A stretch of DNA of 11,231 bases from an uncultured Longilinea sp. (lineage in GTDB: Bacteria > Chloroflexota > Anaerolineae > Anaerolineales > Anaerolineaceae), in assembly GCA_937863945.1 (NCBI GenBank), contig CALMIB010000509.1, positions 1 through 11,231 on the forward strand, given 5' to 3'. A program made the translations under genes and the position numbers. How positions within the stretch are numbered: position 1 is the first letter of the stretch; the number at the start of each line of letters is the position of its first letter. This document shows positions 1 to 5,384 of this stretch, piece after piece. The notes beneath the pieces are model-generated. The model had not been told where the DNA came from. It searched no databases and saw nothing but the letters and a program-made list of their open reading frames with translations.

Positions 1-261
1 GTACTCGACCAGTCTGCCAAGCGGATTGTTGAGACGGCGGAACGCAGCTGCCCGCGTGTAGTTGGCCCCGTGCCCCTGCCCACCAAGATGGAGAAGTTCA
101 CGGTTCGCCGCTCGACTTTCATCGACAAAGACTCGCACGAGCATTTTGAGATCCGCACGCACAACCGCATGATCGATGTGTTAGATCCCGATTCAAAGAC
201 CATCGACATGCTCATGCGCTTGAACCTGCCCGCGGGCGTCGATATCGAGATCAAGATCTAA
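1..261 (+). CDS. rpsJ: 30S ribosomal protein S10 (3' part, truncated by window start)
   Basis: This is the last 86 codons of S10, open from base 1 in frame 1 to the TAA at 259-261. The full protein is usually about 102 residues, so some 16 N-terminal residues lie outside the window. The family signature is clear: KRIVETAERS near the window start, then GPVPLPT (the extended loop that enters the head of the 30S subunit), KFTVRRS, EIRTHNRMIDVLDP and the C-terminal LMRLNLPAGVDIEIKI. S10 is a head protein of the small subunit. In other bacteria the same protein (NusE) pairs with NusB in antitermination; that is family knowledge, not visible here. The 319-nt gap with hairpins and a promoter that follows suggests rpsJ is the last gene of an upstream unit, often the str operon, rather than the first gene of this cluster. 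The internal ATG at 70 is not the start, because homology continues upstream to base 1. Confidence 0.97.
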   Translation, partial: VLDQSAKRIVETAERSCPRVVGPVPLPTKMEKFTVRRSTFIDKDSHEHFEIRTHNRMIDVLDPDSKTIDMLMRLNLPAGVDIEIKI

Positions 262-277
262 GCACCGATCGCGGTGT
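262..277 (+). other. Small hairpin directly after rpsJ stop
   Basis: CACCG (263-267) pairs with CGGTG (272-276) around the four-base loop ATCG, and a G-U pair 262/277 can extend it to 6 bp. It begins one base after the TAA stop. No U-tract follows, so alone it is not an intrinsic terminator. It may protect the rpsJ mRNA 3' end or be part of a two-hairpin end structure. Confidence 0.45.
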
Positions 278-295
278 ACTGATCCGCATCCGCAA

Positions 296-338
296 GTAAG
301 GCGGTTGATTGGCTGATGGTGCCGGTCGACCGCCTTGC
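296..338 (+). terminator. Strong 18-bp stem-loop; possible transcript end or processing site of the rpsJ unit
   Basis: Bases 296-313 pair without a bulge with 321-338, closing a 7-base loop (TGATGGT). Four of the 18 pairs (297/337, 306/328, 309/325, 310/324) are G-U wobbles. In the opposite-strand transcript these would be A-C mismatches, so the structure is meant for + strand RNA. It sits 34 nt after the rpsJ stop and 36 nt before the -35 element. A classic U-run does not follow directly; the nearest T-rich stretch (351-358) is 12 nt away and interrupted by G. It may therefore be a non-canonical terminator, an mRNA 3'-end stabiliser or an RNase III-type processing site. The pairing is seen directly; the role is inferred. 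Confidence 0.5.
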
Positions 339-369
339 ACGCGGGTGAGGGTTGTTTGAAAAAAGCCAG

Positions 370-391
370 AACCCTTGGCGAAAACAGGGTT
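370..391. repeat. Inverted repeat over the -35 region (possible operator or hairpin)
   Basis: AACCCT (370-375) and AGGGTT (386-391) form a perfect 6-bp inverted repeat with a 10-bp centre. The left arm touches the first base of the -35 hexamer, and the rest of the hexamer lies in the centre. It could be a repressor site or a weak hairpin in read-through RNA from rpsJ. Nothing in the window names a regulator, and 6-bp arms can occur by chance. Confidence 0.3.
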
Positions 392-403
392 GTCGAGTAT
401 ACT
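375..403 (+). promoter_or_regulatory. Sigma70-type promoter for the rplC operon
   Basis: A -35 element TTGGCG (375-380, 4 of 6 consensus matches) and a -10 element TATACT (398-403, 5 of 6) are separated by exactly 17 bp. An A-tract (359-364) lies just upstream, where an UP-like element would be. The predicted transcription start is near 410, giving a leader of about 170 nt before rplC. Its place after the rpsJ stem-loop and before the next gene fits a true operon promoter. It is the best hexamer pair I found in the gap. Confidence 0.65.
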
Positions 404-409
404 TGTAAA

Positions 410-580
410 GTTTCGGGCTCAAACCCGATAACTCAGGCAGCGCAAGAACGGCTCTGCAGGCGAACTACAAATCACACAGTGTCGCAGCAGACTGATTGAC
501 TGTGTTGCCGTAAAGGGATGATGCAACCAAGCCCAGGTTGACAGTCCCCGGATCCATACTTTGAAGGAGAAAACCGAGAT
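410..580 (+). promoter_or_regulatory. Long structured 5' leader of rplC with competing stems
   Basis: From the predicted start to the rplC ATG there are about 170 nt. TCGGG (413-417) pairs with CCCGA (424-428). Further on, four helices compete: A, 474-480 with 499-505 (7 bp); B, 498-503 with 541-546 (6 bp); C, 504-508 with 523-527 (5 bp); D, 524-528 with 536-540 (5 bp). A excludes B and C, and C excludes D, so the leader can switch between alternative folds upstream of the Shine-Dalgarno. Ribosomal-protein operons are commonly autoregulated by such leaders; in E. coli L4 controls the S10 operon. I do not recognise a named leader family here, and function is inference. Confidence 0.4.
564..570 (+). 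promoter_or_regulatory. Ribosome binding site of rplC
   Basis: AAGGAGA lies 10 nt upstream of the rplC ATG at 581, a strong Shine-Dalgarno that fixes the start. Confidence 0.8.
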
Positions 581-1216
581 ATGTTCAAAGGGCTGATCGG
601 CAAGAAAATCGGCATGACCCAGATTTTCGATGAAACCGGCGTGGCAATTCCTGTTACGCTCATCGAGGCTGGGCCATGCTACGTTACCCAGGTGCGCACG
701 CCCGAAAATGAAGGTTATCTGGCTGTGCAGTTGGGTTACGGTGAGGTGAAACCCAAACGCCTGACTGGCGGTGAAACGGGCCACCTCAAACGCAATAACC
801 TTGACTTGCCTCCAATGCGTTTCCTGCGCGAATTCCGCACCAAGACCGCCGAAGTGAAAGAAGGCGATCAGGTCACGGTGTCGGTTTTCGGTATCGGGGA
901 ACGCGTTGATGTTATAGGCACCAGTAAAGGGAAGGGTTTTGCGGGTGGTGTGAAGCGCTATCATTTCCGCGGTGGTCCGAAGACGCACGGTCAGTCTGAC
1001 CGTCTGCGCGGGCCGGGTTCCCGCAGCTCTACCACTACCCCCGGTCGTGTTTACAAGGGCTCTCGCGGCGCTGGTCACATGGGCGATGACCGAGTCACCG
1101 CGCAGAGTCTCAAGGTTGTGCTGGTGGATGCCGAACGGAACCTGATCGGTGTTCGCGGTGCAGTCCCCGGCGCGCGTGGCGGCCTGGTGCTGATCAATGA
1201 AGCGCGCAAGCAGTAA
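581..1216 (+). CDS. rplC: 50S ribosomal protein L3
   Basis: This 211-residue protein matches bacterial L3 (usually about 205-215). It begins MFKGLIGKKIGMTQIF, the standard N-terminus, and carries the central GTSKGKGFAGGVKRYHFRGG segment (about 113-132), the extension that reaches toward the peptidyl-transferase centre. It then has THGQSDRLRGPGS, TPGRVYKG and VDAERNLIGVRGAVPG near the C-terminus. L3 is an early-assembling 23S rRNA binder. Where E. coli L3 has the Gln that PrmB methylates (GQNQTPG), this protein reads RSSTTTPG, so that modification is not expected. It is the first gene after the promoter and leader, with a strong Shine-Dalgarno. The next gene, rplD, begins 31 nt after its TAA. 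Confidence 0.98.
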   Translation: MFKGLIGKKIGMTQIFDETGVAIPVTLIEAGPCYVTQVRTPENEGYLAVQLGYGEVKPKRLTGGETGHLKRNNLDLPPMRFLREFRTKTAEVKEGDQVTVSVFGIGERVDVIGTSKGKGFAGGVKRYHFRGGPKTHGQSDRLRGPGSRSSTTTPGRVYKGSRGAGHMGDDRVTAQSLKVVLVDAERNLIGVRGAVPGARGGLVLINEARKQ

Positions 1217-1232
1217 CCGGCAAACCTGGACT

Positions 1233-1239
1233 GAGGGAG
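1233..1239 (+). promoter_or_regulatory. Ribosome binding site that sets the rplD start
   Basis: GAGGGAG ends 8 nt before the ATG at 1248. It supports this start over the upstream in-frame ATG at 1197, which lies inside rplC. Confidence 0.75.
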
Positions 1240-1247
1240 CGAATACT

Positions 1248-1874
1248 ATGGTAGTCGATGTTTTGAACATGGAGGGTCAGAAAGTCAGCTCGGTGGAACT
1301 GCCGCCCGCGATTTTCGAAGCCCTGATTGATGTCGATCTGATGCACCAGGCGCATGTTCGCCAGTTGACGAACGCCCGCCTGGGCACTCATGACACAAAG
1401 ACCCGCAGCGAAGTTGCTGGCGGCGGCCGCAAGCCCTGGAAGCAAAAGGGCACCGGGCGCGCACGCCAGGGTTCCACGCGGGCCCCGCATTGGAAGGGTG
1501 GCGGTGGCGTTCACACGCCGCACCCGCATTCCTACGTCCTCGCCATGCCCCGCAAGATGCGCCGCGCTGCAATTTGCTCGGCTCTTTCGGTGAAGGCGTC
1601 GGAAGCCGCGATTGTCGTGGTGGATGAACTGAAGGTTTCTGAGCCCAAGACCCGTTTGATGGCCAAAGCGCTCAACACCCTGGTGGGTGAAGCCAGCGCA
1701 CTGATCCTCATTCCGGCCAAGGAAACCTACACGGATGTGATCCGTTCCACCCAGAATATTCCGGATGCCAAGATTTTGCTGGCCGGATACCTCAACGTCC
1801 ACGATTTGCTGCGGTATGACAAGCTCGTTTTGCCGTTGTCAGCGCTGGACGTATTGCAGACCAACCTGGGATAG
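1248..1874 (+). CDS. rplD: 50S ribosomal protein L4
   Basis: Read from ATG 1248 this gives 208 residues, the normal L4 size. The frame is open from 1197, but those 17 extra codons overlap rplC and do not look like L4, while 1248 has a good Shine-Dalgarno. Residues about 44-98 form the extended loop that lines the peptide exit tunnel, with GGGRKPWKQKGTGRARQG at 58-75. Lys62 corresponds to E. coli Lys63, a macrolide-resistance position. The globular domain follows with RKMRRAAICSALSVK and VVVDELKVSEPKT. The loop end reads HTPHPHSY, more histidine-rich than the usual PRDYSY. L4 represses its own operon in E. coli; the structured leader upstream of rplC makes a similar role conceivable but unproven. 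rplW follows after 13 nt. Confidence 0.97.
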   Translation: MVVDVLNMEGQKVSSVELPPAIFEALIDVDLMHQAHVRQLTNARLGTHDTKTRSEVAGGGRKPWKQKGTGRARQGSTRAPHWKGGGGVHTPHPHSYVLAMPRKMRRAAICSALSVKASEAAIVVVDELKVSEPKTRLMAKALNTLVGEASALILIPAKETYTDVIRSTQNIPDAKILLAGYLNVHDLLRYDKLVLPLSALDVLQTNLG

Positions 1875-1887
1875 GTAGGAGAGAACC

Positions 1888-2190
1888 ATGAGCACGATTT
1901 ACGATGTACTCCGCCGCCCGCTGGTGACTGAAAAGTCCAATTTCCAGGCCAATCGCCTGCATCAGTACGTGTTTGAAGTGGCTGTCGATGCCAATCGAAC
2001 CCTGATCAAGGATGCGGTTGAAACGCTGTTCGATGTAACAGTGCTGCGGGTGAATGTGATCAATGTGACGCCCAAGCGCACCCGCCGTGCGCGCAGCCGC
2101 CGGCTTGCCATCCGCAATGCCGGATACAAGAAGGCGATTGTCACCCTGGCGCCCGAAGACCGAATTCCGATCTTTGAAGGGGTGGAATAA
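1888..2190 (+). CDS. rplW: 50S ribosomal protein L23
   Basis: The 100-residue product has the L23 pattern: IYDVLRRPLVTEKS at the N-terminus, YVFEVAVDANRTLIKDAVETLFDV in the middle, a basic loop TPKRTRRARSRR (61-72) and GYKKAIVTLAPEDRIPIFEG at the end. L23 sits at the tunnel exit and is the docking site for trigger factor and SRP in bacteria. The Glu of VTEK (residue 15) corresponds to E. coli Glu18, the trigger-factor contact. A purine-rich GGTAGGAGAG precedes the ATG. The TAA stop shares its last A with the rplB ATG (TAATG), a one-base overlap that indicates translational coupling. Confidence 0.97.
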   Translation: MSTIYDVLRRPLVTEKSNFQANRLHQYVFEVAVDANRTLIKDAVETLFDVTVLRVNVINVTPKRTRRARSRRLAIRNAGYKKAIVTLAPEDRIPIFEGVE

Positions 2191-3026
2191 TGGGTATTAA
2201 AGTTTACAAACCAATTACGCCGGGTCAACGCAACAAGACCGGCTACAGCTTCGAAGAAATCACCAAGACGACCCCCGAACGCAGCCTGATCGTGATTCGG
2301 CGCGCCACGGGCGGCCGCAACCTGTACGGCAAGGTGACCGTCCGCCATCAGGGCGGCGGCGTGCGCCAGTACATCCGCCTGGTGGATTTCAAGCGCAACA
2401 AGATCAACATCCCGGCCAAGGTCGCGGCGATCGAATACGATCCCAACCGCACCGCCCGCCTGGCGCTGGTGGTCTATGCCGACGGCGAAAAACGCTATAT
2501 CCTGGCGCCCGTCGGCCTCAAAGTGGGCGACAGCATTCTGACCGGCCCGCAGGCAGAAATCCGCCCCGGCAACAGTCTGCCCATCGCCAACATCCCGGTT
2601 GGCACCATGATCCACAACATTGAGCTCAAAGAAGGCCGCGGCGGTCAATTGGTTCGCTCGGCCGGCACGGCGGCTCAGTTGCTGGCCAAAGAAGGCGATT
2701 ACGCGCAGTTGCGTCTGCCCTCCGGCGAAGTTCGCCTGGTTCGCCAGCTGTGCTACGCCACCATTGGCCAGGTGGGCAACCTGGAACACAGCAATATCAA
2801 GCTGGGAAAAGCTGGCCGCAAGCGCCTGATGGGCGTCCGCCCGACGGTGCGTGGTACTGCCATGAGCCCGCGGGATCATCCCCACGGTGGTGGTGAAGGC
2901 CGTCAACCTGCTGGTATGCCAGGCCCGAAGAGCCCCTGGGGTATGCCGACGCGCGGTTACAAGACCCGCAGGAACAAGCAGACTGACAAATATATTGTTC
3001 GCCGCCGCAATGCTGGCAACCGGTAA
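2190..3026 (+). CDS. rplB: 50S ribosomal protein L2
   Basis: This 278-residue protein is full-length L2 (usually 273-277). It has the N-terminal MGIKVYKPITPGQRN, the RNA-binding OB/SH3 core (GGRNLYGKVTVRHQGGG at 41-57, RNKINIPAKVAAIEYDPNR at 69-87) and the C-terminal signature VRGTAMSPRDHPHGGGEGR (220-238). The His in DHPHGGGEGR is the family's best-known residue near the peptidyl-transferase centre. The end, GYKTRRNKQTDKYIVRRR, is also typical. L2 helps join the subunits and is needed for peptidyl transfer. The gene is coupled to rplW by TAATG. A 42-nt gap with a small tandem repeat separates it from rpsS. Confidence 0.98.
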   Translation: MGIKVYKPITPGQRNKTGYSFEEITKTTPERSLIVIRRATGGRNLYGKVTVRHQGGGVRQYIRLVDFKRNKINIPAKVAAIEYDPNRTARLALVVYADGEKRYILAPVGLKVGDSILTGPQAEIRPGNSLPIANIPVGTMIHNIELKEGRGGQLVRSAGTAAQLLAKEGDYAQLRLPSGEVRLVRQLCYATIGQVGNLEHSNIKLGKAGRKRLMGVRPTVRGTAMSPRDHPHGGGEGRQPAGMPGPKSPWGMPTRGYKTRRNKQTDKYIVRRRNAGNR

Positions 3027-3050
3027 TCGATGGTAACCGGTAGGTAACCG
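3019..3050 (+). repeat. Tandem GGTAAYCG repeats at the rplB-rpsS junction
   Basis: GGTAATCG begins at 3022, and GGTAACCG recurs from 3032 and again from 3043. The palindrome ACCGGT occurs at 3019-3024, spanning the rplB stop, and at 3036-3041. The two palindromes could pair as a 6-bp stem with an 11-nt loop. It looks like local slippage or duplication just upstream of the rpsS Shine-Dalgarno; no function is evident. Confidence 0.4.
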
Positions 3051-3068
3051 AGAAAGAGGGACGCTCTA

Positions 3069-3350
3069 ATGTCACGATCGTTAAAAAAAGGGCCGTTTGT
3101 AGCTCTTAAGCTCTTGAAGAAAATTGAAGCGATGAATGCCCGCGGTGAAAAGAAGGTGCTGCGCACCTGGAGCCGCGCGAGCACCATCTTCCCTCAGATG
3201 TTGGGTCACACGATCGCCGTGCATGACGGCCGGCGCCACGTGCCGATCTATATCACTGAGAACATGGTGGGTCACCGGCTTGGCGAGTTTGCTCCCACGC
3301 GCCACTTCCGTGGCCACGCCGCTTCTGAAAAGTCGTCGAAGGGAAAGTAA
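3069..3350 (+). CDS. rpsS: 30S ribosomal protein S19
   Basis: The 93-residue product is typical S19 (about 92). It opens MSRSLKKGPFV and has RTWSRASTIFPQMLGHTIAVHDGRRHVPIYITENMVGHRLGEFAPTR split over residues 32-78, ending TRHFRGHAASEKSSKGK. S19 sits in the head of the 30S subunit with S13 and contacts the A-site region and the central protuberance of the 50S. GAGGGA (3056-3061) is the ribosome binding site, 7 nt before the ATG. rplV follows after only 3 nt. Confidence 0.98.
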   Translation: MSRSLKKGPFVALKLLKKIEAMNARGEKKVLRTWSRASTIFPQMLGHTIAVHDGRRHVPIYITENMVGHRLGEFAPTRHFRGHAASEKSSKGK

Positions 3351-3353
3351 GCC

Positions 3354-3695
3354 ATGGCAACCGATATCCGTGCTGAATTGCATAACTGCGGCCAATCGGC
3401 CCAGAAGGTACGCCTGGTGGTTGACCTGGTTCGCGGGAAGCCGGCAGTGCAAGCGCTGACGATGTTGAAGTTTTTGCCGCGCGCGGCTGCCCCTGTGGTG
3501 TACAAACTGGTGGCTTCGGCCGTCGCCAACGCTGAAGAAAACTTCGGCGTCAGCCGCGATGATCTTGTCATCTACAAGATCATGGCCGATGAAGCCCCCA
3601 CCCGCAAATGGCGCCGTTTTGGCGCGCGCGGCCGCTTCCGCCCGCTGCTGCGGCGTAACTCGCATATCACCGTCGTCTTGCGCGAACGGGAATAG
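3354..3695 (+). CDS. rplV: 50S ribosomal protein L22 with divergent tunnel hairpin
   Basis: The 113-residue product fits L22 (about 110). The globular part is standard: SAQKVRLVVDLVRGKPAVQAL (15-35), VYKLVASAVANAEENFG (49-65) and the C-terminal SHITVVLRERE. Residues about 80-103 form the long beta-hairpin that reaches into the exit tunnel and, with L4, forms its constriction. Here the tip reads KWRRFGARGRFRPLLRRNSH in place of the very common PRAxGRA...KRTSH form. Length is conserved, but the Pro-Arg is lost and Trp, Phe and extra Arg are gained. The frame and start are not in doubt. The start is 3 nt after the rpsS stop, with AAGGGAAA at the end of rpsS as a likely binding site. Confidence 0.97.
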   Translation: MATDIRAELHNCGQSAQKVRLVVDLVRGKPAVQALTMLKFLPRAAAPVVYKLVASAVANAEENFGVSRDDLVIYKIMADEAPTRKWRRFGARGRFRPLLRRNSHITVVLRERE

Positions 3696-3744
3696 CCGTC
3701 GGCTTGAGATAGCTTGGGTTTGAAACGAGAGACCAGGAGAAATT

Positions 3745-4422
3745 ATGGGTCGTAAAGTTCATCCGATTGGATTTCGTCTCGGCGTGCATCAGCCTTGGGA
3801 AGGCCGGTGGTATGCCGAAGGCAGCCAGTACTCCGATCAACTCTTGCAGGATGTTGCCATCCGCAAGATGATTCACAAGGTTGCTGACAAAGCCGGCGTT
3901 TCCCGCGTGGAAATTGAACGTTTCCCCGGGAAAGTCAAGGTGATTGTTCACACCGCGAAACCTGGCATTTTGATCGGCCGCAAGGGCGACAGCGTCAAGA
4001 AGATCCGCGTCGACCTGGAAGCCATGCTGGGCAAGAAGATTGATCTCGAGATCAAAGAGATCAAATCGCCGGATTGCGATGCTTACCTGGTGGCGCTGAA
4101 TATCGCCGGCCAGATTGAGCGCCGCATTGCCTACCGCCGCGCCATGAAGCGCGCGCTGCAGCAGGCCATGCGCCAGGGCGCCCTGGGCATCAAAATCGAA
4201 GTCGCCGGCCGCCTGAGCGGCGCAGAAATGGCCCGCAGCGTTTGGCTGCGCGAAGGCCGCGTTCCGCTGCAAACCCTGCGCGCCGATATCGACTTCTCCC
4301 GCGGCGAAGCTCTGACTCAATACGGCCGCATCGGCGTGAAAGTGTGGGTTTACAAGGGCAACGTGGTGGGTAATGTGGAAGAAAAGGTCGAAACGACCGA
4401 AGGCGTGTACGTTAGCGAGTAA
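3745..4422 (+). CDS. rpsC: 30S ribosomal protein S3
   Basis: The 225-residue product is S3 (usually 210-235). It begins MGRKVHPIGFRLG and has a type II KH domain with the loop PGILIGRKGD (73-82). The C-terminal domain carries RRAMKRALQQAMRQGALGIKIEVAGRLSGAEMAR (131-164, read in two parts) and REGRVPLQTLRADIDF. Arg131, Arg132 and Lys135 match the E. coli residues at the mRNA entry site linked to ribosomal helicase activity. The end, GNVVGNVEEKVETTEGVYVSE, is acidic, unlike the basic tails of some S3 proteins. A 49-nt gap precedes it, the longest inside the cluster, with a good AGGAGA binding site; I see no promoter or terminator there. Confidence 0.98.
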   Translation: MGRKVHPIGFRLGVHQPWEGRWYAEGSQYSDQLLQDVAIRKMIHKVADKAGVSRVEIERFPGKVKVIVHTAKPGILIGRKGDSVKKIRVDLEAMLGKKIDLEIKEIKSPDCDAYLVALNIAGQIERRIAYRRAMKRALQQAMRQGALGIKIEVAGRLSGAEMARSVWLREGRVPLQTLRADIDFSRGEALTQYGRIGVKVWVYKGNVVGNVEEKVETTEGVYVSE

Positions 4423-4469
4423 GAACTGCGCTGGGCGTAAGCTCACGAGATTTTGAAGAGGTAGCTGCT

Positions 4470-4898
4470 ATGTTGATGCCAAAACGTGTGAAGTGGCGCA
4501 AGCAACAGCGTGGCCGAATGACGGGCAAGGCCCTGCGCGGCGCAGCCATGGTGTATGGTGAATACGCCTTACAGGCTCAAGAGCCGGGCTGGGTTACTGC
4601 TCGCCAGATCGAAGCCGCCCGCCGCACGATCGTGCGCGCGATGCGACGCCATGGTAAGTTGTGGATCCGGATTTTCCCGGACAAGCCCTACACTCACCGC
4701 CCGCCCGAAACCCGTATGGGTAAAGGCAAAGGTGGTGTGGAGTACTGGGTGGCCGTTGTTCGCCCCGGCCGGATTATGTTCGAGGTCGGCGGTTTGGACC
4801 ATGATGAGGCTGTTGAATGCCTCCACCAGGCTGCTTACAAGTTCTCCATCCAGACGAAAGTGATCGCCCGGGCTGATCGGGCAGGAGAACGGGAATGA
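4470..4898 (+). CDS. rplP: 50S ribosomal protein L16
   Basis: The 142-residue product is L16 (136-146). It starts MLMPKRVKWRKQQRGRM, standard for the family, and has GWVTARQIEAARRTIVRAMRRHGKLWIRIFPDKP in the middle (40-73, read in two parts), then PPETRMGKGKGGVEYWVAVVRPG. Arg82, just before MGKGKG, matches E. coli Arg81, which is hydroxylated in some bacteria. L16 binds near the A- and P-site tRNA elbows and is a late assembly protein. It is preceded by a 47-nt gap with an AAGAGG binding site. It ends in an ATGA overlap with rpmC, so the two are translationally coupled. Confidence 0.97.
   Translation: MLMPKRVKWRKQQRGRMTGKALRGAAMVYGEYALQAQEPGWVTARQIEAARRTIVRAMRRHGKLWIRIFPDKPYTHRPPETRMGKGKGGVEYWVAVVRPGRIMFEVGGLDHDEAVECLHQAAYKFSIQTKVIARADRAGERE
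4866..4882 (+). other. GC hairpin abutting the rpmC ribosome binding site
   Basis: GCCCG (4866-4870) can pair with CGGGC (4878-4882) around a 7-base loop. The stem ends one base before the GGAG (4884-4887) that serves rpmC. It lies inside the last codons of rplP, so ribosomes finishing rplP would melt it. That fits coupled translation, but the stem is short. Confidence 0.3.
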
Positions 4899-5107
4899 AA
4901 CTTGAAGAAATTCGGCTCAAATCAACTGAAGAGTTGAAAGTGCTGCTGGCGGATACCCGCCATGAATACATGAACCTGCGCTTCCAAACGGTGACCGGCC
5001 AGTTGACGGATACCAGCCGTCTCAAGCAGACGCGCCGCCAGATTGCAACCCTGGAGACCATTCTGCGCGAACGCGAGCTGGGGATTACTCGAGAAGGTGC
5101 AAAATGA
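4895..5107 (+). CDS. rpmC: 50S ribosomal protein L29
   Basis: The 70-residue product is L29, a small two-helix protein near the tunnel exit next to L23 and part of the docking platform for nascent-chain factors. Family features are MKLEEIRLKSTEELKVLLADTRHEYMNLRFQ (in two parts), TGQLTDTSRLKQTRRQIA and the C-terminal TILRERELG. It is joined by ATGA overlaps to rplP upstream and rpsQ downstream, so its translation depends on its neighbours. GGAG at 4884 is the likely binding site. Confidence 0.96.
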   Translation: MKLEEIRLKSTEELKVLLADTRHEYMNLRFQTVTGQLTDTSRLKQTRRQIATLETILRERELGITREGAK

Positions 5108-5382
5108 ATAATCGACGTCGTTTGACTGGTGTCGTTACCAGCAACAAAATGATGAAAACCGTGGTTGTGGAGATCACCCGCACGTACCGCCACCCGCTGT
5201 ACGGCAAGGTTGTTCACACTCACAACCGCGTAAAAGCGCACGACGAGCTCGGTTGCCAGATTGGCGATGAGGTTCAGATCGTGGAAAGCCGTCCGCTTTC
5301 CCGCGACAAGCGCTGGGTGGTTGAAACCATCCTCAAGCGCGAGGGCAAGCTGGTCGTCGATACGATCGAGGAAGGAGCGTAA
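5104..5382 (+). CDS. rpsQ: 30S ribosomal protein S17
   Basis: The 92-residue product is S17, an OB-fold protein that binds 16S rRNA early in 30S assembly. It shows RRRLTGVVTSNKMMKTVVVEI at the N-terminus (split), HPLYGKVVHTHNRVKAHDE in the middle and IVESRPLSRDKRWVVETIL towards the end. It is slightly longer than E. coli S17 because of a short acidic tail (LVVDTIEEGA), a common variation outside Proteobacteria. It overlaps rpmC by 4 nt (ATGA) and ends 2 nt before rplN. Confidence 0.97.
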   Translation: MNNRRRLTGVVTSNKMMKTVVVEITRTYRHPLYGKVVHTHNRVKAHDELGCQIGDEVQIVESRPLSRDKRWVVETILKREGKLVVDTIEEGA

Positions 5383-5384
5383 CG

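Larger units (their letters stand above)
262..580 (+). other. 319-nt intergenic region between rpsJ and rplC
   Basis: This is the only gene-free stretch over 300 bases. I see no credible protein gene in it on either strand. It holds, in order: a 6-bp hairpin touching the rpsJ stop (262-277), an 18-bp stem-loop (296-338), an A-tract (359-364) just upstream of a promoter (375-403), a short hairpin in the early leader (413-428), a set of competing stems (474-546) and the rplC Shine-Dalgarno (564-570). The layout is that of an operon boundary: end of one unit, promoter, then a long 5' leader of a ribosomal-protein operon. Confidence 0.85.

Noticed and set aside
518..541. Mini-ORF MMQPSPG in the rplC leader as a possible leader peptide
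   Set aside because: Its only purine-rich site (AAAGGG) touches the ATG, so spacing is wrong, and the peptide shows no bias that would suggest attenuation.
538..543. Perfect -35 hexamer TTGACA just upstream of rplC
   Set aside because: No -10 element lies at 16-18 bp. The only candidate, CATACT at 555-560, is 11 bp away, too close for sigma70. The bases are also part of the leader stems.
1197..1247. Upstream in-frame ATG for rplD (225-residue product)
   Set aside because: It overlaps rplC by 20 nt, adds 17 residues unlike L4, and ATG 1248 has a good Shine-Dalgarno.
419..1270. 283-codon open frame on the minus strand over rplC
   Set aside because: It lies opposite a clear L3 gene and its translation resembles no family. 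Long antisense frames are common opposite codon-biased GC-rich genes.
1962..2906. 314-codon minus-strand open frame over rplW and rplB
   Set aside because: It is a shadow of L23 and L2; the composition is Ala/His/Gln-rich mirror codon use, and no promoter or binding site was noted.
3694..3704. Tiny hairpin AGCC-GTC-GGCT at the rplV stop as a terminator
   Set aside because: It has a four-base stem with no U-tract, and the next gene is 41 nt away in the same operon.
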